Positions 1 through 6,457 of a stretch of 13,270 nt of DNA are shown here, piece by piece (the first letter of the stretch is position 1; every line of letters begins with the position of its first letter). Origin of the DNA: Intestinibacter sp034113885. Lineage in GTDB: Bacteria > Bacillota > Clostridia > Peptostreptococcales > Peptostreptococcaceae. Location: the NCBI RefSeq assembly GCF_034113885.1, contig NZ_JAXEWM010000128.1:1-13270 (forward strand). The letters are read 5' to 3'. The translations under genes and the position numbers were made by a program. Below the pieces are notes generated by a model, which was not told where the DNA came from, searched no databases, and was given only the letters and a program-made list of their open reading frames with translations.

Positions 1-8
1 TAAAGATT

Positions 9-125
<117 letters not shown>

Positions 126-127
126 TA

Positions 128-145
128 ATCTTTTTTTATTTTTTG
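128..145 (+). terminator. Probable transcription end after 5S rRNA
   Basis: Directly after 5S helix I comes a T-rich tract, seven T at 131-137, then ATTTTTTG. The extended 5S terminal stem ends inside this tract, so the structure resembles an intrinsic terminator whose loop is the whole 5S molecule. No separate GC-rich hairpin is visible, so the call rests on position and the T-tract. Confidence 0.4.
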
Positions 146-433
146 TTTAATAATAATTTTCATATATCTTTTCTTTTAAAATTTGAATTTTTTACATTCA
201 TTTTCTATTTAGATTTCAATATTTAAGATAAAATTTTGCTTTATTTTGGCGTAGTATATTAAAATAATTATTAAAAAAATTTGTAGTATTTTTATAAAAT
301 GATATAATCATTTTGAGAGGTATTGTTGAAATGTATATGTTTGTACCGATATTATTTTAATAAGTAACAGTTTATGAATTTTGCTATAGGTTAAGGTGTT
401 GAGTAGGGAAATCTTAAGATATGGAGGAATAAT
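146..433 (+). other. AT-rich intergenic region and hemA leader
   Basis: This roughly 290-base stretch without a gene lies between the 5S end and hemA. The first half (146-280) is almost pure A/T and shows no gene or structure I can support. A probable promoter lies at 281-308. From about 315 to 433 runs a likely untranslated leader. It contains the exact palindrome ATCTTAAGAT at 411-420 just before the hemA ribosome binding site, and tiny reading frames of 9 and 6 codons starting at 331 and 374 that I do not regard as genes. I recognise no riboswitch or T-box in the leader. Confidence 0.6.
281..308 (+). promoter_or_regulatory. Probable sigma-A promoter for hemA-hemL
   Basis: A perfect -10 box TATAAT occurs at 303-308 with a weak -35 candidate TTGTAG at 281-286, spacer 16 bases. 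Transcription would start near 315, leaving a leader of about 119 bases before hemA. In such AT-rich DNA a TATAAT alone is common, so the position between two transcription units supports the call as much as the boxes do. Confidence 0.45.
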
Positions 434-1675
434 ATGGACATAGGAGTTGTAGGGGTAAATCACAATTTGGCTCCAATAAATGTTAGGGAATCAGTATCTT
501 TTACAGATACTAAAAAAATTGAAGCTATAAATATGCTACTAGATAGAGATATAAATGAAGTAGTTATCCTTTCTACATGTAATAGAAGTGAAATATATAT
601 ACATGCAGAAAACATAGAAGAAAAAGTTGATGAATTAGTAAATTTTTATAGCGAATATTTTGGAGTTAAAGACATAGACAAATATTTATTTAAAAAGACG
701 AATTTAGATGCAGTTAAACATTTATTTGATGTTACGGCAGGTTTAGATTCTATTGTACTAGGAGAGGACCAAATTCTTGGGCAGGTGAGAGATTCTCATG
801 AGTTTTCAATGAAATTAGGTGCAACTAAAAAAGTTTTCAACAAGTTATTTAGAGATGCAGTTACTACATCTAAAGAGATAAAAACAATAACAAAAATATC
901 ACAACAGCCTCTTTCAATTAGTTATATAGGCGTAAAGCTACTTAAAGAGAAAATAGGAAGCTTAGAGGGAAAAAATGTTTTAATCATAGGATTAGGAAAG
1001 ATGAATTTGCTTACATTGAATCACTTAAAAGAGGAAGATGTAAAAAATATTTATATAGCTAATAGAAATATTGAAAAAATAAAAGAGATAGAGAACAAAT
1101 TTGACAATATAATTCCAATCAAATACAGCGATAGATATAAAATATTAGAAGAAGAGTCTATAGATATAATAGTAAGCGCAACGTCTTCGCCACATTTAGT
1201 AATAAAATACGATGAAATGCCTAAATTAGACAAGAAGGTATATATAATGGATATTGCGCTACCTAGAGATGTAGATACAAAGCTAAAAGAGCTCGATTAT
1301 GTTGAATTGTACGATATCGATGATTTAAAAGAAATTCAAGATAAAAATGATATAAAAAGAAATGAGCTAGCACAAAAAGCAGAAAAGATTATAGATGAAA
1401 AAATAAATGAATTTTTAGAATGGCTAGATTTAACTTTTATGGATCCAACAATACAATCGCTAAACTGTAAATGTAAAGAAATAAAGGAAGATACTTTAGA
1501 TTATATTTTTAGAAAAATAGATTTAAATCAACATGAAAAGAAAATCATCGACAAAATGGTGGGTTCTGCATTAAAAAGAGTGATTAGAGAGCCTATTATG
1601 AATTTAAAACAAGTAAAAAATAAAGGTCAAAGAGAAGAATATATAAAAGTCATTGAAGATTTATTTGAGATATAA
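434..1675 (+). CDS. hemA: Glutamyl-tRNA reductase
   Basis: Reduces glutamate carried on glutamyl-tRNA to glutamate-1-semialdehyde with NADPH, the first step of the C5 route to tetrapyrroles; cytoplasmic. The 413-residue protein is of normal length for the family. Visible landmarks: the catalytic-cysteine motif STCNR at 47-51 (Cys49, which forms the thioester in this family), the substrate-site segment AGLDSIVLGEDQILGQVR at 102-119, a Rossmann nucleotide-binding stretch VLIIGLGKM at 182-190, and the C-terminal helical dimerisation region from about 310. The start ATG is preceded by GGAGG at 423-427 with a 6-base gap. hemL follows directly, and no heme-specific gene is nearby, so its product here most likely feeds cobalamin (and perhaps sirohaem). 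Family assignment is secure. Confidence 0.97.
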   Translation: MDIGVVGVNHNLAPINVRESVSFTDTKKIEAINMLLDRDINEVVILSTCNRSEIYIHAENIEEKVDELVNFYSEYFGVKDIDKYLFKKTNLDAVKHLFDVTAGLDSIVLGEDQILGQVRDSHEFSMKLGATKKVFNKLFRDAVTTSKEIKTITKISQQPLSISYIGVKLLKEKIGSLEGKNVLIIGLGKMNLLTLNHLKEEDVKNIYIANRNIEKIKEIENKFDNIIPIKYSDRYKILEEESIDIIVSATSSPHLVIKYDEMPKLDKKVYIMDIALPRDVDTKLKELDYVELYDIDDLKEIQDKNDIKRNELAQKAEKIIDEKINEFLEWLDLTFMDPTIQSLNCKCKEIKEDTLDYIFRKIDLNQHEKKIIDKMVGSALKRVIREPIMNLKQVKNKGQREEYIKVIEDLFEI

Positions 1676-1680
1676 AATAT

Positions 1681-1685
1681 GGAGG
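1681..1685 (+). promoter_or_regulatory. Ribosome binding site that fixes the hemL start
   Basis: GGAGG lies 8 bases before ATG 1694. The in-frame ATG at 1679 overlaps this site and the ATG at 1688 is only 2 bases past it, so neither can use it. The nine bases ATATGGAGG are the same as those at the hemA site (419-427). Confidence 0.75.
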
Positions 1686-1693
1686 TTATGAGA

Positions 1694-2989
1694 ATGAAAC
1701 ATACTAAATCAGAACAATTATTCAAAGAGGCAGAAAAATACATTCCAGGTGGGGTCAACAGTCCAGTTAGAGCATTTAAATCAGTAGGATTAACACCAAT
1801 ATTTGCAGATAAGGCTCATGGAGATAGATTGACAGATGTAGATGGAAATGAATACATAGATTATATCTGCTCATGGGGACCACTTATGCTAGGACATAGT
1901 CCAGAGTTTATGTCAGAAGGACTAGAAGAAATGGCAAAAAGAGGAACAAGCTACGGAGTTGCTACAGAAATAGAAATAGAAGTTGCAAAAATAATAGTTG
2001 ATGCATATCCAGCAATAGACCAAGTGCGTATGGTAAACTCAGGAACAGAAGCTACTATGAGTGCTTTAAGAGTAGCTAGAGGATATACTAACAGAAATAA
2101 AATACTTAAATTCGAAGGTTGCTATCATGGACATTCTGATGGGTTACTAGTTCAATCAGGTTCAGGAACTATAACTTTTGGTGTGCCAACAAGTCCAGGG
2201 GTACCTCAAGATATCGTAAAAAACACTTTAGTATGTAGATACAATGATATAGAAGATGTAAAAAGAGTTTTTGAAGAACAAGGCGACGATATAGCAGCAG
2301 TAATAGTTGAAACTGTATCAGGAAATATGGGTGTTGTTCCAGGGACTCAAGAATTTATGCAATTCTTAAGAGATATCTGTACAGAATACAAGACTGTTTT
2401 AATATTTGATGAAGTTATAACTGGATTTAGACTAGCTTACAATAGTTCTATCGGATATTTTGGTATAGAACCAGATATGGTATGCTTTGGTAAGATAATA
2501 GGTGCAGGTATGCCAGTCGGTGCGTACGGAGCTAAAAAGGAAATAATGTCATGCGTATCTCCAGTAGGTCCTGTATATCAAGCAGGTACATTATCAGGAA
2601 ACCCACTTGCTATGTTTTTAGGAAAGAAAAATCTAGAAGAATTAAGAGATAATCCACAAATATACACTGAATTAGACAGAAAAGGTAAGATGCTACAAGA
2701 AGGTATAGAGGATAATCTTAAAAAATTAGGATTAAACTATACTGTAAATAGAGCAGGTTCATTAGTATGCTTATTCTTTACATCAGGTCCAGTTAAGAAC
2801 TTCGATGATGCATCTAAATCTGACATAGAAAAATTCAATTTATACTTTAAAGAAATGTTAGACAGAGGAATATTAATTGCTCCAAGTCAATATGAAGCTA
2901 TGTTCTTATCTTATGCTCATACAGATGAAGATATAGAATACACTATAAAATGTAACTATGAAGCATTAAAGGCTAGTCATAATTTATAA
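1694..2989 (+). CDS. hemL: Glutamate-1-semialdehyde 2,1-aminomutase
   Basis: Converts glutamate-1-semialdehyde to 5-aminolaevulinate using pyridoxal phosphate; it takes the labile product of HemA directly. With the start at 1694 the protein has 431 residues, close to the usual size of about 430. Visible motifs: GGVNSPVRAF near residues 19-28, the cofactor-site segment NSGTEATMSALR (115-126), CYHGHSD (143-149), FDEVITGFR (238-246) and FGKIIGAGMPVGAYG, in which Lys267 is the residue expected to bind the cofactor (Lys265 in the E. coli enzyme). An upstream in-frame ATG at 1679 would add five residues but overlaps the ribosome binding site. It lies 18 bases after hemA, so the two are surely co-transcribed. 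No terminator is visible after it. Confidence 0.97.
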   Translation: MKHTKSEQLFKEAEKYIPGGVNSPVRAFKSVGLTPIFADKAHGDRLTDVDGNEYIDYICSWGPLMLGHSPEFMSEGLEEMAKRGTSYGVATEIEIEVAKIIVDAYPAIDQVRMVNSGTEATMSALRVARGYTNRNKILKFEGCYHGHSDGLLVQSGSGTITFGVPTSPGVPQDIVKNTLVCRYNDIEDVKRVFEEQGDDIAAVIVETVSGNMGVVPGTQEFMQFLRDICTEYKTVLIFDEVITGFRLAYNSSIGYFGIEPDMVCFGKIIGAGMPVGAYGAKKEIMSCVSPVGPVYQAGTLSGNPLAMFLGKKNLEELRDNPQIYTELDRKGKMLQEGIEDNLKKLGLNYTVNRAGSLVCLFFTSGPVKNFDDASKSDIEKFNLYFKEMLDRGILIAPSQYEAMFLSYAHTDEDIEYTIKCNYEALKASHNL

Positions 2990-3114
2990 AATAATATTGG
3001 CATGACAAAAAAATAACTTAAATTACAAAATTCTACCTAAATTAGTAGAAAGTTGCTAAATTAACTTATATAATCTATAATAGATGTTTTTTAAAGTTAG
3101 GAGGAATACAAACG
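2990..3114 (+). other. hemL-cobT intergenic region with small inverted and direct repeats
   Basis: This 125-base gap holds an inverted repeat TTCTAC (3031-3036) / GTAGAA (3045-3050) with an 8-base loop. It is not followed by a T-tract, so it is not a convincing terminator. The 8-mer CTAAATTA occurs at 3037-3044 and again at 3056-3063, the second copy overlapping the proposed -35 box. This could be an operator or chance in AT-rich DNA. There is no cobalamin riboswitch here. Confidence 0.4.
3053..3081 (+). promoter_or_regulatory. Probable sigma-A promoter for cobTUSC
   Basis: TTGCTA at 3053-3058 (4 of 6 matches to TTGACA) and a perfect TATAAT at 3076-3081 are separated by the ideal 17 bases. 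Transcription would start near 3088, only about 27 bases before the cobT start. A second TATAAT at 3069-3074 has no well-spaced -35 box. Confidence 0.6.
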
Positions 3115-4161
3115 ATGAGTTTAATTGAAAGTATATGTAAAAATATATATCCTTTAGATGCTCGTTTTATGGAACAAGCAAAGGCTAGACAAGACAGATT
3201 AATAAAGCCTGAAGGAAGCTTAGGAAAATTAGAAGACATAAGTATACAATTAGCAGGTATATATGGAAGTAAATATTTTGATACTACAAAAAAGATAATA
3301 TTATCTTTTGCTTGTGATCACGGGGTATACGAAGAAGGTGTAGCACCTCACCCACAAAATATAACAATACTACAATCTAAAAATTTCCCAAAAAGAATAA
3401 ATGGTGTAGGAACAATTTCTAAATTCGTAGGTGCTGATGTTCAATTAGTAGATGTCGGTATCAATAGCGATGAACCGATTGAAGGAGTAATCGATTGTAA
3501 AATAAGAAAGAGTACTTCTAATATGGCTAAAGGTCCTGCAATGACAAGACAAGAAGCTATAAGATCAATTGAAATAGGAATAGAAACTTGTGAAAAATAC
3601 ATACAAGATGATTACAAAGTAATCGGTATAGGAGAAATGGGTATAGCAAATACTACTCCATCTACAGCTATAATATCTGTAATCGCTGGATGTGATCCTC
3701 AAGAAATAACAGGTATGGGAGCTGGTCTTAAAACAGAATTAATAGCTCATAAGGCTGAAGTAATAAGAAAATCAATTGAAATAAATCAACCAAATCCTAC
3801 TGATGGAATAGATATATTACAAAAGGTCGGAGGATTTGAAATAGGTGCTATGGCTGGTGTTATATTAGGATGTAGTGCAAATAGAGTGCCTGTTGTTTTA
3901 GATGGATATATATCTTATGCAGCTGCTTTAATAGCCTACAATATAAATCCAAGATGTAAAGAATATATGATAGCATCTCACCTATCAGCAGAACCAGGGG
4001 CTAAAAAAGCTTTAGATTTATTAGGATTAGATCCATTCTTAAATATGGATATGAGACTTGGTGAAGGTAGTGGTGCTGCTTTAGCATTCAATATGATAGA
4101 AGCTTCAAACTTTGTTTATAAAAATATGCTAACTTTTGACGAAGTTGATATGGGAATGTAG
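3115..4161 (+). CDS. cobT: Nicotinate-nucleotide:lower-ligand base phosphoribosyltransferase
   Basis: Transfers ribose phosphate from nicotinate mononucleotide to a lower-ligand base (5,6-dimethylbenzimidazole or an alternative such as adenine), giving the alpha-riboside phosphate used to finish cobalamin. Length 348 is typical. Visible: KPEGSLGKLE (31-40), CDHGVYEEGV (67-76), GIGEMGIANTTPS (171-183, Glu174), VGGFEIGAMAGVILG (238-252), HLSAEPGAKKAL (289-300) and MRLGEGSGAALA (313-324), whose Glu317 matches the catalytic Glu317 of the Salmonella enzyme. The stretch after CDHG (APHPQNITILQ and RINGVGTIS) departs from the commoner GVSAYPQEVT and GGAAIN forms, which may bear on base choice. Start preceded by AGGAGG at 3099-3104. 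First gene of the cobTUSC group, with its own promoter. Confidence 0.96.
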   Translation: MSLIESICKNIYPLDARFMEQAKARQDRLIKPEGSLGKLEDISIQLAGIYGSKYFDTTKKIILSFACDHGVYEEGVAPHPQNITILQSKNFPKRINGVGTISKFVGADVQLVDVGINSDEPIEGVIDCKIRKSTSNMAKGPAMTRQEAIRSIEIGIETCEKYIQDDYKVIGIGEMGIANTTPSTAIISVIAGCDPQEITGMGAGLKTELIAHKAEVIRKSIEINQPNPTDGIDILQKVGGFEIGAMAGVILGCSANRVPVVLDGYISYAAALIAYNINPRCKEYMIASHLSAEPGAKKALDLLGLDPFLNMDMRLGEGSGAALAFNMIEASNFVYKNMLTFDEVDMGM

Positions 4162-4182
4162 ACAATAATTAAGGAGAAAAAT

Positions 4183-4743
4183 ATGAGCAAAATTATTTTA
4201 GTCACAGGTGGTGCTAGATCAGGAAAAAGCGGTTTTGCAGAATCTTTGTGCAAGGCGAGAAATAATAGTACTGCTTATATTGCAACATCAGTAGCCTTTG
4301 ACGACGAAATGAAGGAAAGAGTTAGAAAGCATCAAGAGAGTAGACCTCAAGAATGGCAAACATATGAAATATACAAAGACATATATACTATAATCGATGA
4401 AATAAGCCAAAAACACAGTACAGTAATACTAGATTGTATAACATTATTAGTAAATAATTTAATGTTTGTAGATGGTATAGACATAGATAATGCTACAGAA
4501 CAAGAGATAAATGAGCTGGAAGAATACATAAAGGATCAAGTGAGAAAGTTAATAGAGGAAGTTAAGAAGACTGATTTATACTTTGTCATGGTTACTAATG
4601 AAATCGGCTTAGGCGTAGTTCCTAGCTATAAATTAGGTAGAGTTTACTGCGATTTTGTAGGAAGAATAAATCAAATGCTTGGAAAATTAAGCGATGAAGT
4701 TTATTTCACAGTTTGTGGAATTCCTACAAAGATAAAGGGGTAA
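4183..4743 (+). CDS. cobU: Adenosylcobinamide kinase / adenosylcobinamide-phosphate guanylyltransferase
   Basis: Bifunctional enzyme that phosphorylates adenosylcobinamide and then activates it with GTP to adenosylcobinamide-GDP, the substrate of CobS; it serves both de novo synthesis and cobinamide salvage. The 186-residue protein has the P-loop GGARSGKS at 9-16, AYIATS (31-36), the segment RVRKHQESRPQEWQTYE (46-62) in which His50 aligns with the guanylylated histidine (His46) of Salmonella CobU, DCITLLVNNL (84-93) and VTNEIGLGVVP (137-147). AAGGAG at 4171-4176 lies 6 bases before the start. It is 21 bases after cobT and only 4 bases before cobS, whose ribosome binding site lies in the end of this gene. 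Confidence 0.96.
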   Translation: MSKIILVTGGARSGKSGFAESLCKARNNSTAYIATSVAFDDEMKERVRKHQESRPQEWQTYEIYKDIYTIIDEISQKHSTVILDCITLLVNNLMFVDGIDIDNATEQEINELEEYIKDQVRKLIEEVKKTDLYFVMVTNEIGLGVVPSYKLGRVYCDFVGRINQMLGKLSDEVYFTVCGIPTKIKG

Positions 4744-4747
4744 GGAT

Positions 4748-5518
4748 ATGAACAGATTTATTTCGATATTACAATTTTTGACTAGAATACCTATAAGAAT
4801 AGAAACTGGATTTGACGAAGAATTTCATAAATCAATAGTATATTTTCCATTAGTAGGCTTTGTTATAGGCTTAATAACATATGTTTTTGGTTGGCTTTCA
4901 TTAGCTATATTTGATCCATTTGTAAGTGCTATAGTAATTACACTTATAGAGGTTTTAACAACAGGAGGACTTCATATAGATGGATTAGGTGATACATTTG
5001 ATGCTCTATACAGCAATAGAGATAAGGAAAGAATTTTAGAGATAATGAAGGATTCTAGATTAGGAACAAATTCTCTTCTTGCTATAATGTTTTTAATTTT
5101 ATTAAAAATAGGCTTTATCAATTGCTTAATACAAAATAATCTATTATGGATAGTTATATTTATGCCAGTTGTAGCTAGAATTGGAGCTGTGATTATGACA
5201 TACAAGACAGTAACTCCGAGAGCGAAGGGCATGGGAAATCTATTTATAGGAAAAGGTACTATGAATATGATTATAATTTCTGTAATGTATTCATCTGCGT
5301 TAATTATAGTGTTTGCAAAATTAATTTTTTTACAACGAAATACAATAATTATGGTAGCTTTAAGTTCAATTTTGTTCATAATAGTATTTGCACTGTTATT
5401 TAAAAATCATGTATATAAAAAAATCGATGGTATAACAGGTGATATTTTAGGATGTACAATAGAGCTTGGAGAAGTATTTTATTTAATATATATTTATCTA
5501 CTAATATCAGTGATTTAA
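4748..5518 (+). CDS. cobS: Adenosylcobinamide-GDP ribazoletransferase (cobalamin-5'-phosphate synthase)
   Basis: Integral membrane enzyme that joins adenosylcobinamide-GDP to the alpha-riboside (phosphate) of the lower ligand, the penultimate or last step of cobalamin synthesis. The 256 residues are mostly hydrophobic, with likely membrane segments near 31-58, 60-72, 109-127, 132-150, 172-194, 198-218 and 242-256. Family motifs: FLTRIPI (10-16), the acidic metal/substrate motif HIDGLGDTFDA (76-86), KDSRLGT (101-107), TPRAKGMG (156-163) and GITGDILGCTIELGE (228-242). The start is 4 bases after cobU; AAGGGG at 4735-4740, inside the cobU end, is a suitable ribosome binding site, so translation is likely coupled. 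Confidence 0.95.
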   Translation: MNRFISILQFLTRIPIRIETGFDEEFHKSIVYFPLVGFVIGLITYVFGWLSLAIFDPFVSAIVITLIEVLTTGGLHIDGLGDTFDALYSNRDKERILEIMKDSRLGTNSLLAIMFLILLKIGFINCLIQNNLLWIVIFMPVVARIGAVIMTYKTVTPRAKGMGNLFIGKGTMNMIIISVMYSSALIIVFAKLIFLQRNTIIMVALSSILFIIVFALLFKNHVYKKIDGITGDILGCTIELGEVFYLIYIYLLISVI

Positions 5519-5524
5519 TATTGT

Positions 5525-5530
5525 AGGGAG
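5525..5530 (+). promoter_or_regulatory. Ribosome binding site that fixes the cobC start
   Basis: AGGGAG lies 8 bases before ATG 5539 but only 2 bases before the in-frame ATG 5533, so the downstream ATG is the better start. Confidence 0.6.
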
Positions 5531-5538
5531 ACATGAAT

Positions 5539-6147
5539 ATGAAAAAATTAATTTTAGTACGTCATGCAGTTACTGATGATAATGAGCTTGCGAAATTATC
5601 TGGACATATAGATAGTAGGGTAAGTGAAGAAGGAAAAATACAAATAGAAAAACTTACAGACTATTTAAAAAGTGAAAAAATAGACGAAATTTATACGACT
5701 ACATCAAGTAGGACAAAAGATACAGTTAAGTATTTAGCTGAAATAAATAAAATAGATATACAAGAAAGTGAAGCCTTGAAGGAAATCAATTTTGGAGATT
5801 TCGAAGGAAAGGACTTCAAAGAGATACAAAAAAACTACCCTGATGAATTTAATAAAATGATAAATGAAGGATATGAATATAAATATCCAAACGGCGAAAG
5901 TTTAATTGAATGTTATGAAAGAGTATCTAAAGAGATAAAATTAATATTGGAAGATGCTCAAAATAATAGTACAATATTAATATGTTCTCATGCAGGAACT
6001 ATAAGAAATATTTTAACTTGTTTGATATCAGATACATTTGAATATCACTGGAATTTCAAAATTGAAAATGCTTCTGTGAGTATTGTAGAAGTAGATAATG
6101 GATTTGCAGTGATCGATAAGTTAAACGATACGAGTTTTTTAAAATAG
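5539..6147 (+). CDS. cobC: Histidine phosphatase, probable alpha-ribazole-5'-phosphate phosphatase
   Basis: A histidine-phosphatase (phosphoglycerate-mutase-like) superfamily protein. In this context it probably dephosphorylates alpha-ribazole-phosphate or cobalamin-5'-phosphate at the end of the pathway. With the start at 5539 it has 202 residues. Visible: the nucleophile motif LVRHAVT (6-12, His9 and Arg8; the more usual form is RHGxT), SSR at 56-58, EINFGDFEG (82-90) with the acid Glu, and the second catalytic histidine in CSHAGTIRN (149-157, His151). Those residues make it a likely active phosphatase; substrate is inferred from its place 20 bases after cobS. Superfamily members are broad in specificity, so the gene name is less secure than the fold. 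The riboswitch begins right after its stop. Confidence 0.85.
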   Translation: MKKLILVRHAVTDDNELAKLSGHIDSRVSEEGKIQIEKLTDYLKSEKIDEIYTTTSSRTKDTVKYLAEINKIDIQESEALKEINFGDFEGKDFKEIQKNYPDEFNKMINEGYEYKYPNGESLIECYERVSKEIKLILEDAQNNSTILICSHAGTIRNILTCLISDTFEYHWNFKIENASVSIVEVDNGFAVIDKLNDTSFLK

Positions 6148-6154
6148 AATATTA

Positions 6155-6330
6155 GATTGATTTATTTTAGGGAAAAGGTAAAAGCCTTACAGCCCCCGCT
6201 ACTGTGAAACGGACGAAACTATAAAAACCACTGTTTGAAAAAATGGGAAGGTATAGGAGTAGGATGAAGTCAAGTCAGGATACCTAGGTAAATTGATTAA
6301 TGAGAGTTAAAATCTCGGGGTGAAGATTTT
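6155..6330 (+). promoter_or_regulatory. Cobalamin riboswitch (aptamer plus P13 kissing-loop hairpin)
   Basis: Conserved core elements are present in order: GGGAA (6170-6174), the small stem AAGG/CCTT (6175-6178 with 6185-6188), ACAGCCCCCGCTACTGT (6189-6205; P5 stem ACAG/CTGT), GGACGAAA (6211-6218), CCACTG (6228-6233), TGGGAAGG (6244-6251), AGTAGGATGAA (6258-6268) and the B12 box AAGTCAGGATACC (6272-6284). The closing helix pairs 6155-6164 with 6289-6298, ten pairs. Downstream hairpin 6309-6315/6324-6330 has the loop CGGGGTGA, whose CGGGG can pair with CCCCG (6194-6198) in the P5 loop, the kissing loop known from this class. Followed by a terminator and cobQ, so cobalamin binding should switch the downstream genes off. 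The exact 5' limit is uncertain; the canonical upstream GGTG arm is not seen. Confidence 0.95.
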
Positions 6331-6344
6331 GTTTGATAAATACG

Positions 6345-6375
6345 AAAAATCCTAGCCTTTTTGCTAGGATTTTTT
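6345..6375 (+). terminator. Riboswitch-controlled intrinsic terminator upstream of cobQ
   Basis: A perfect 12-bp stem pairs 6345-6356 (AAAAATCCTAGC) with 6363-6374 (GCTAGGATTTTT) around a 6-base loop CTTTTT, ending in a run of six T (6370-6375). Bases 6346-6351 (AAAATC) are also complementary to 6325-6330 (GATTTT), the 3' arm of the kissing-loop hairpin. The two structures are therefore mutually exclusive, as expected for terminator and antiterminator. Confidence 0.93.
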
Positions 6376-6457
6376 GCTTACAATTTTTTACATTATAAAT
6401 AAAGTAGATAATAATTTGAGTAAAAATATAATAGCATTCAGAAAAGGGGATAAGATG
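6376..6457 (+). other. Leader between terminator and cobQ start
   Basis: Eighty-two AT-rich bases after the terminator. TATAAT occurs at 6427-6432 but lacks a recognisable -35 box, so I do not call a promoter. An in-frame TTG at 6374 inside the terminator could extend cobQ by 28 residues, but those residues resemble nothing in the family. AAAAGGGG (6442-6449) is the cobQ ribosome binding site. Confidence 0.5.
6446..6449 (+). promoter_or_regulatory. Ribosome binding site that fixes the cobQ start
   Basis: GGGG with preceding A residues lies 8 bases before ATG 6458 and 5 before ATG 6455. Either gives a protein beginning next to the family's N-terminal KKIMFQGTAS; 6458 has the better spacing. 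Confidence 0.6.

Noticed and set aside
331..394. Tiny reading frames in the hemA leader (MYMFVPILF from 331, MNFAIG from 374) as possible leader peptides.
   Set aside because: They are too short, lack a run of codons that would suggest attenuation, and no terminator/antiterminator pair follows.
391..420. TAAGGTG followed by AGTAGGGAAATC in the hemA leader resembles the 5' half (GGTG ... GGGAA) of a cobalamin riboswitch.
   Set aside because: None of the required core follows (no ACAGCCCCCGC-like loop and no B12 box); the hemA ribosome binding site comes a few bases later. Most likely chance.
3031..3050. Inverted repeat TTCTAC/GTAGAA after hemL as a terminator.
   Set aside because: The stem is only 6 bp, A/T-rich, and is not followed by a T-run; it may be an operator or nothing.
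4972..5379. Long antisense open frames on the - strand, for example within cobS (4972-5379), the kinase gene (11439-11831) and cbiC (12359-12745).
   Set aside because: Each lies wholly or mainly within a well-supported gene, has no recognisable motif, and is a by-product of AT-rich codon use.
6427..6432. TATAAT between the terminator and cobQ as a promoter that bypasses the riboswitch.
   Set aside because: No acceptable -35 sequence is present at 16-18 bases upstream; TATAAT is frequent by chance in this AT-rich DNA.
6374..6457. N-terminal extension of CobQ from a TTG at 6374.
   Set aside because: It would start inside the riboswitch terminator, lacks a ribosome binding site, and adds 28 residues unlike the family; AAAAGGGG before 6455/6458 fits the normal start.
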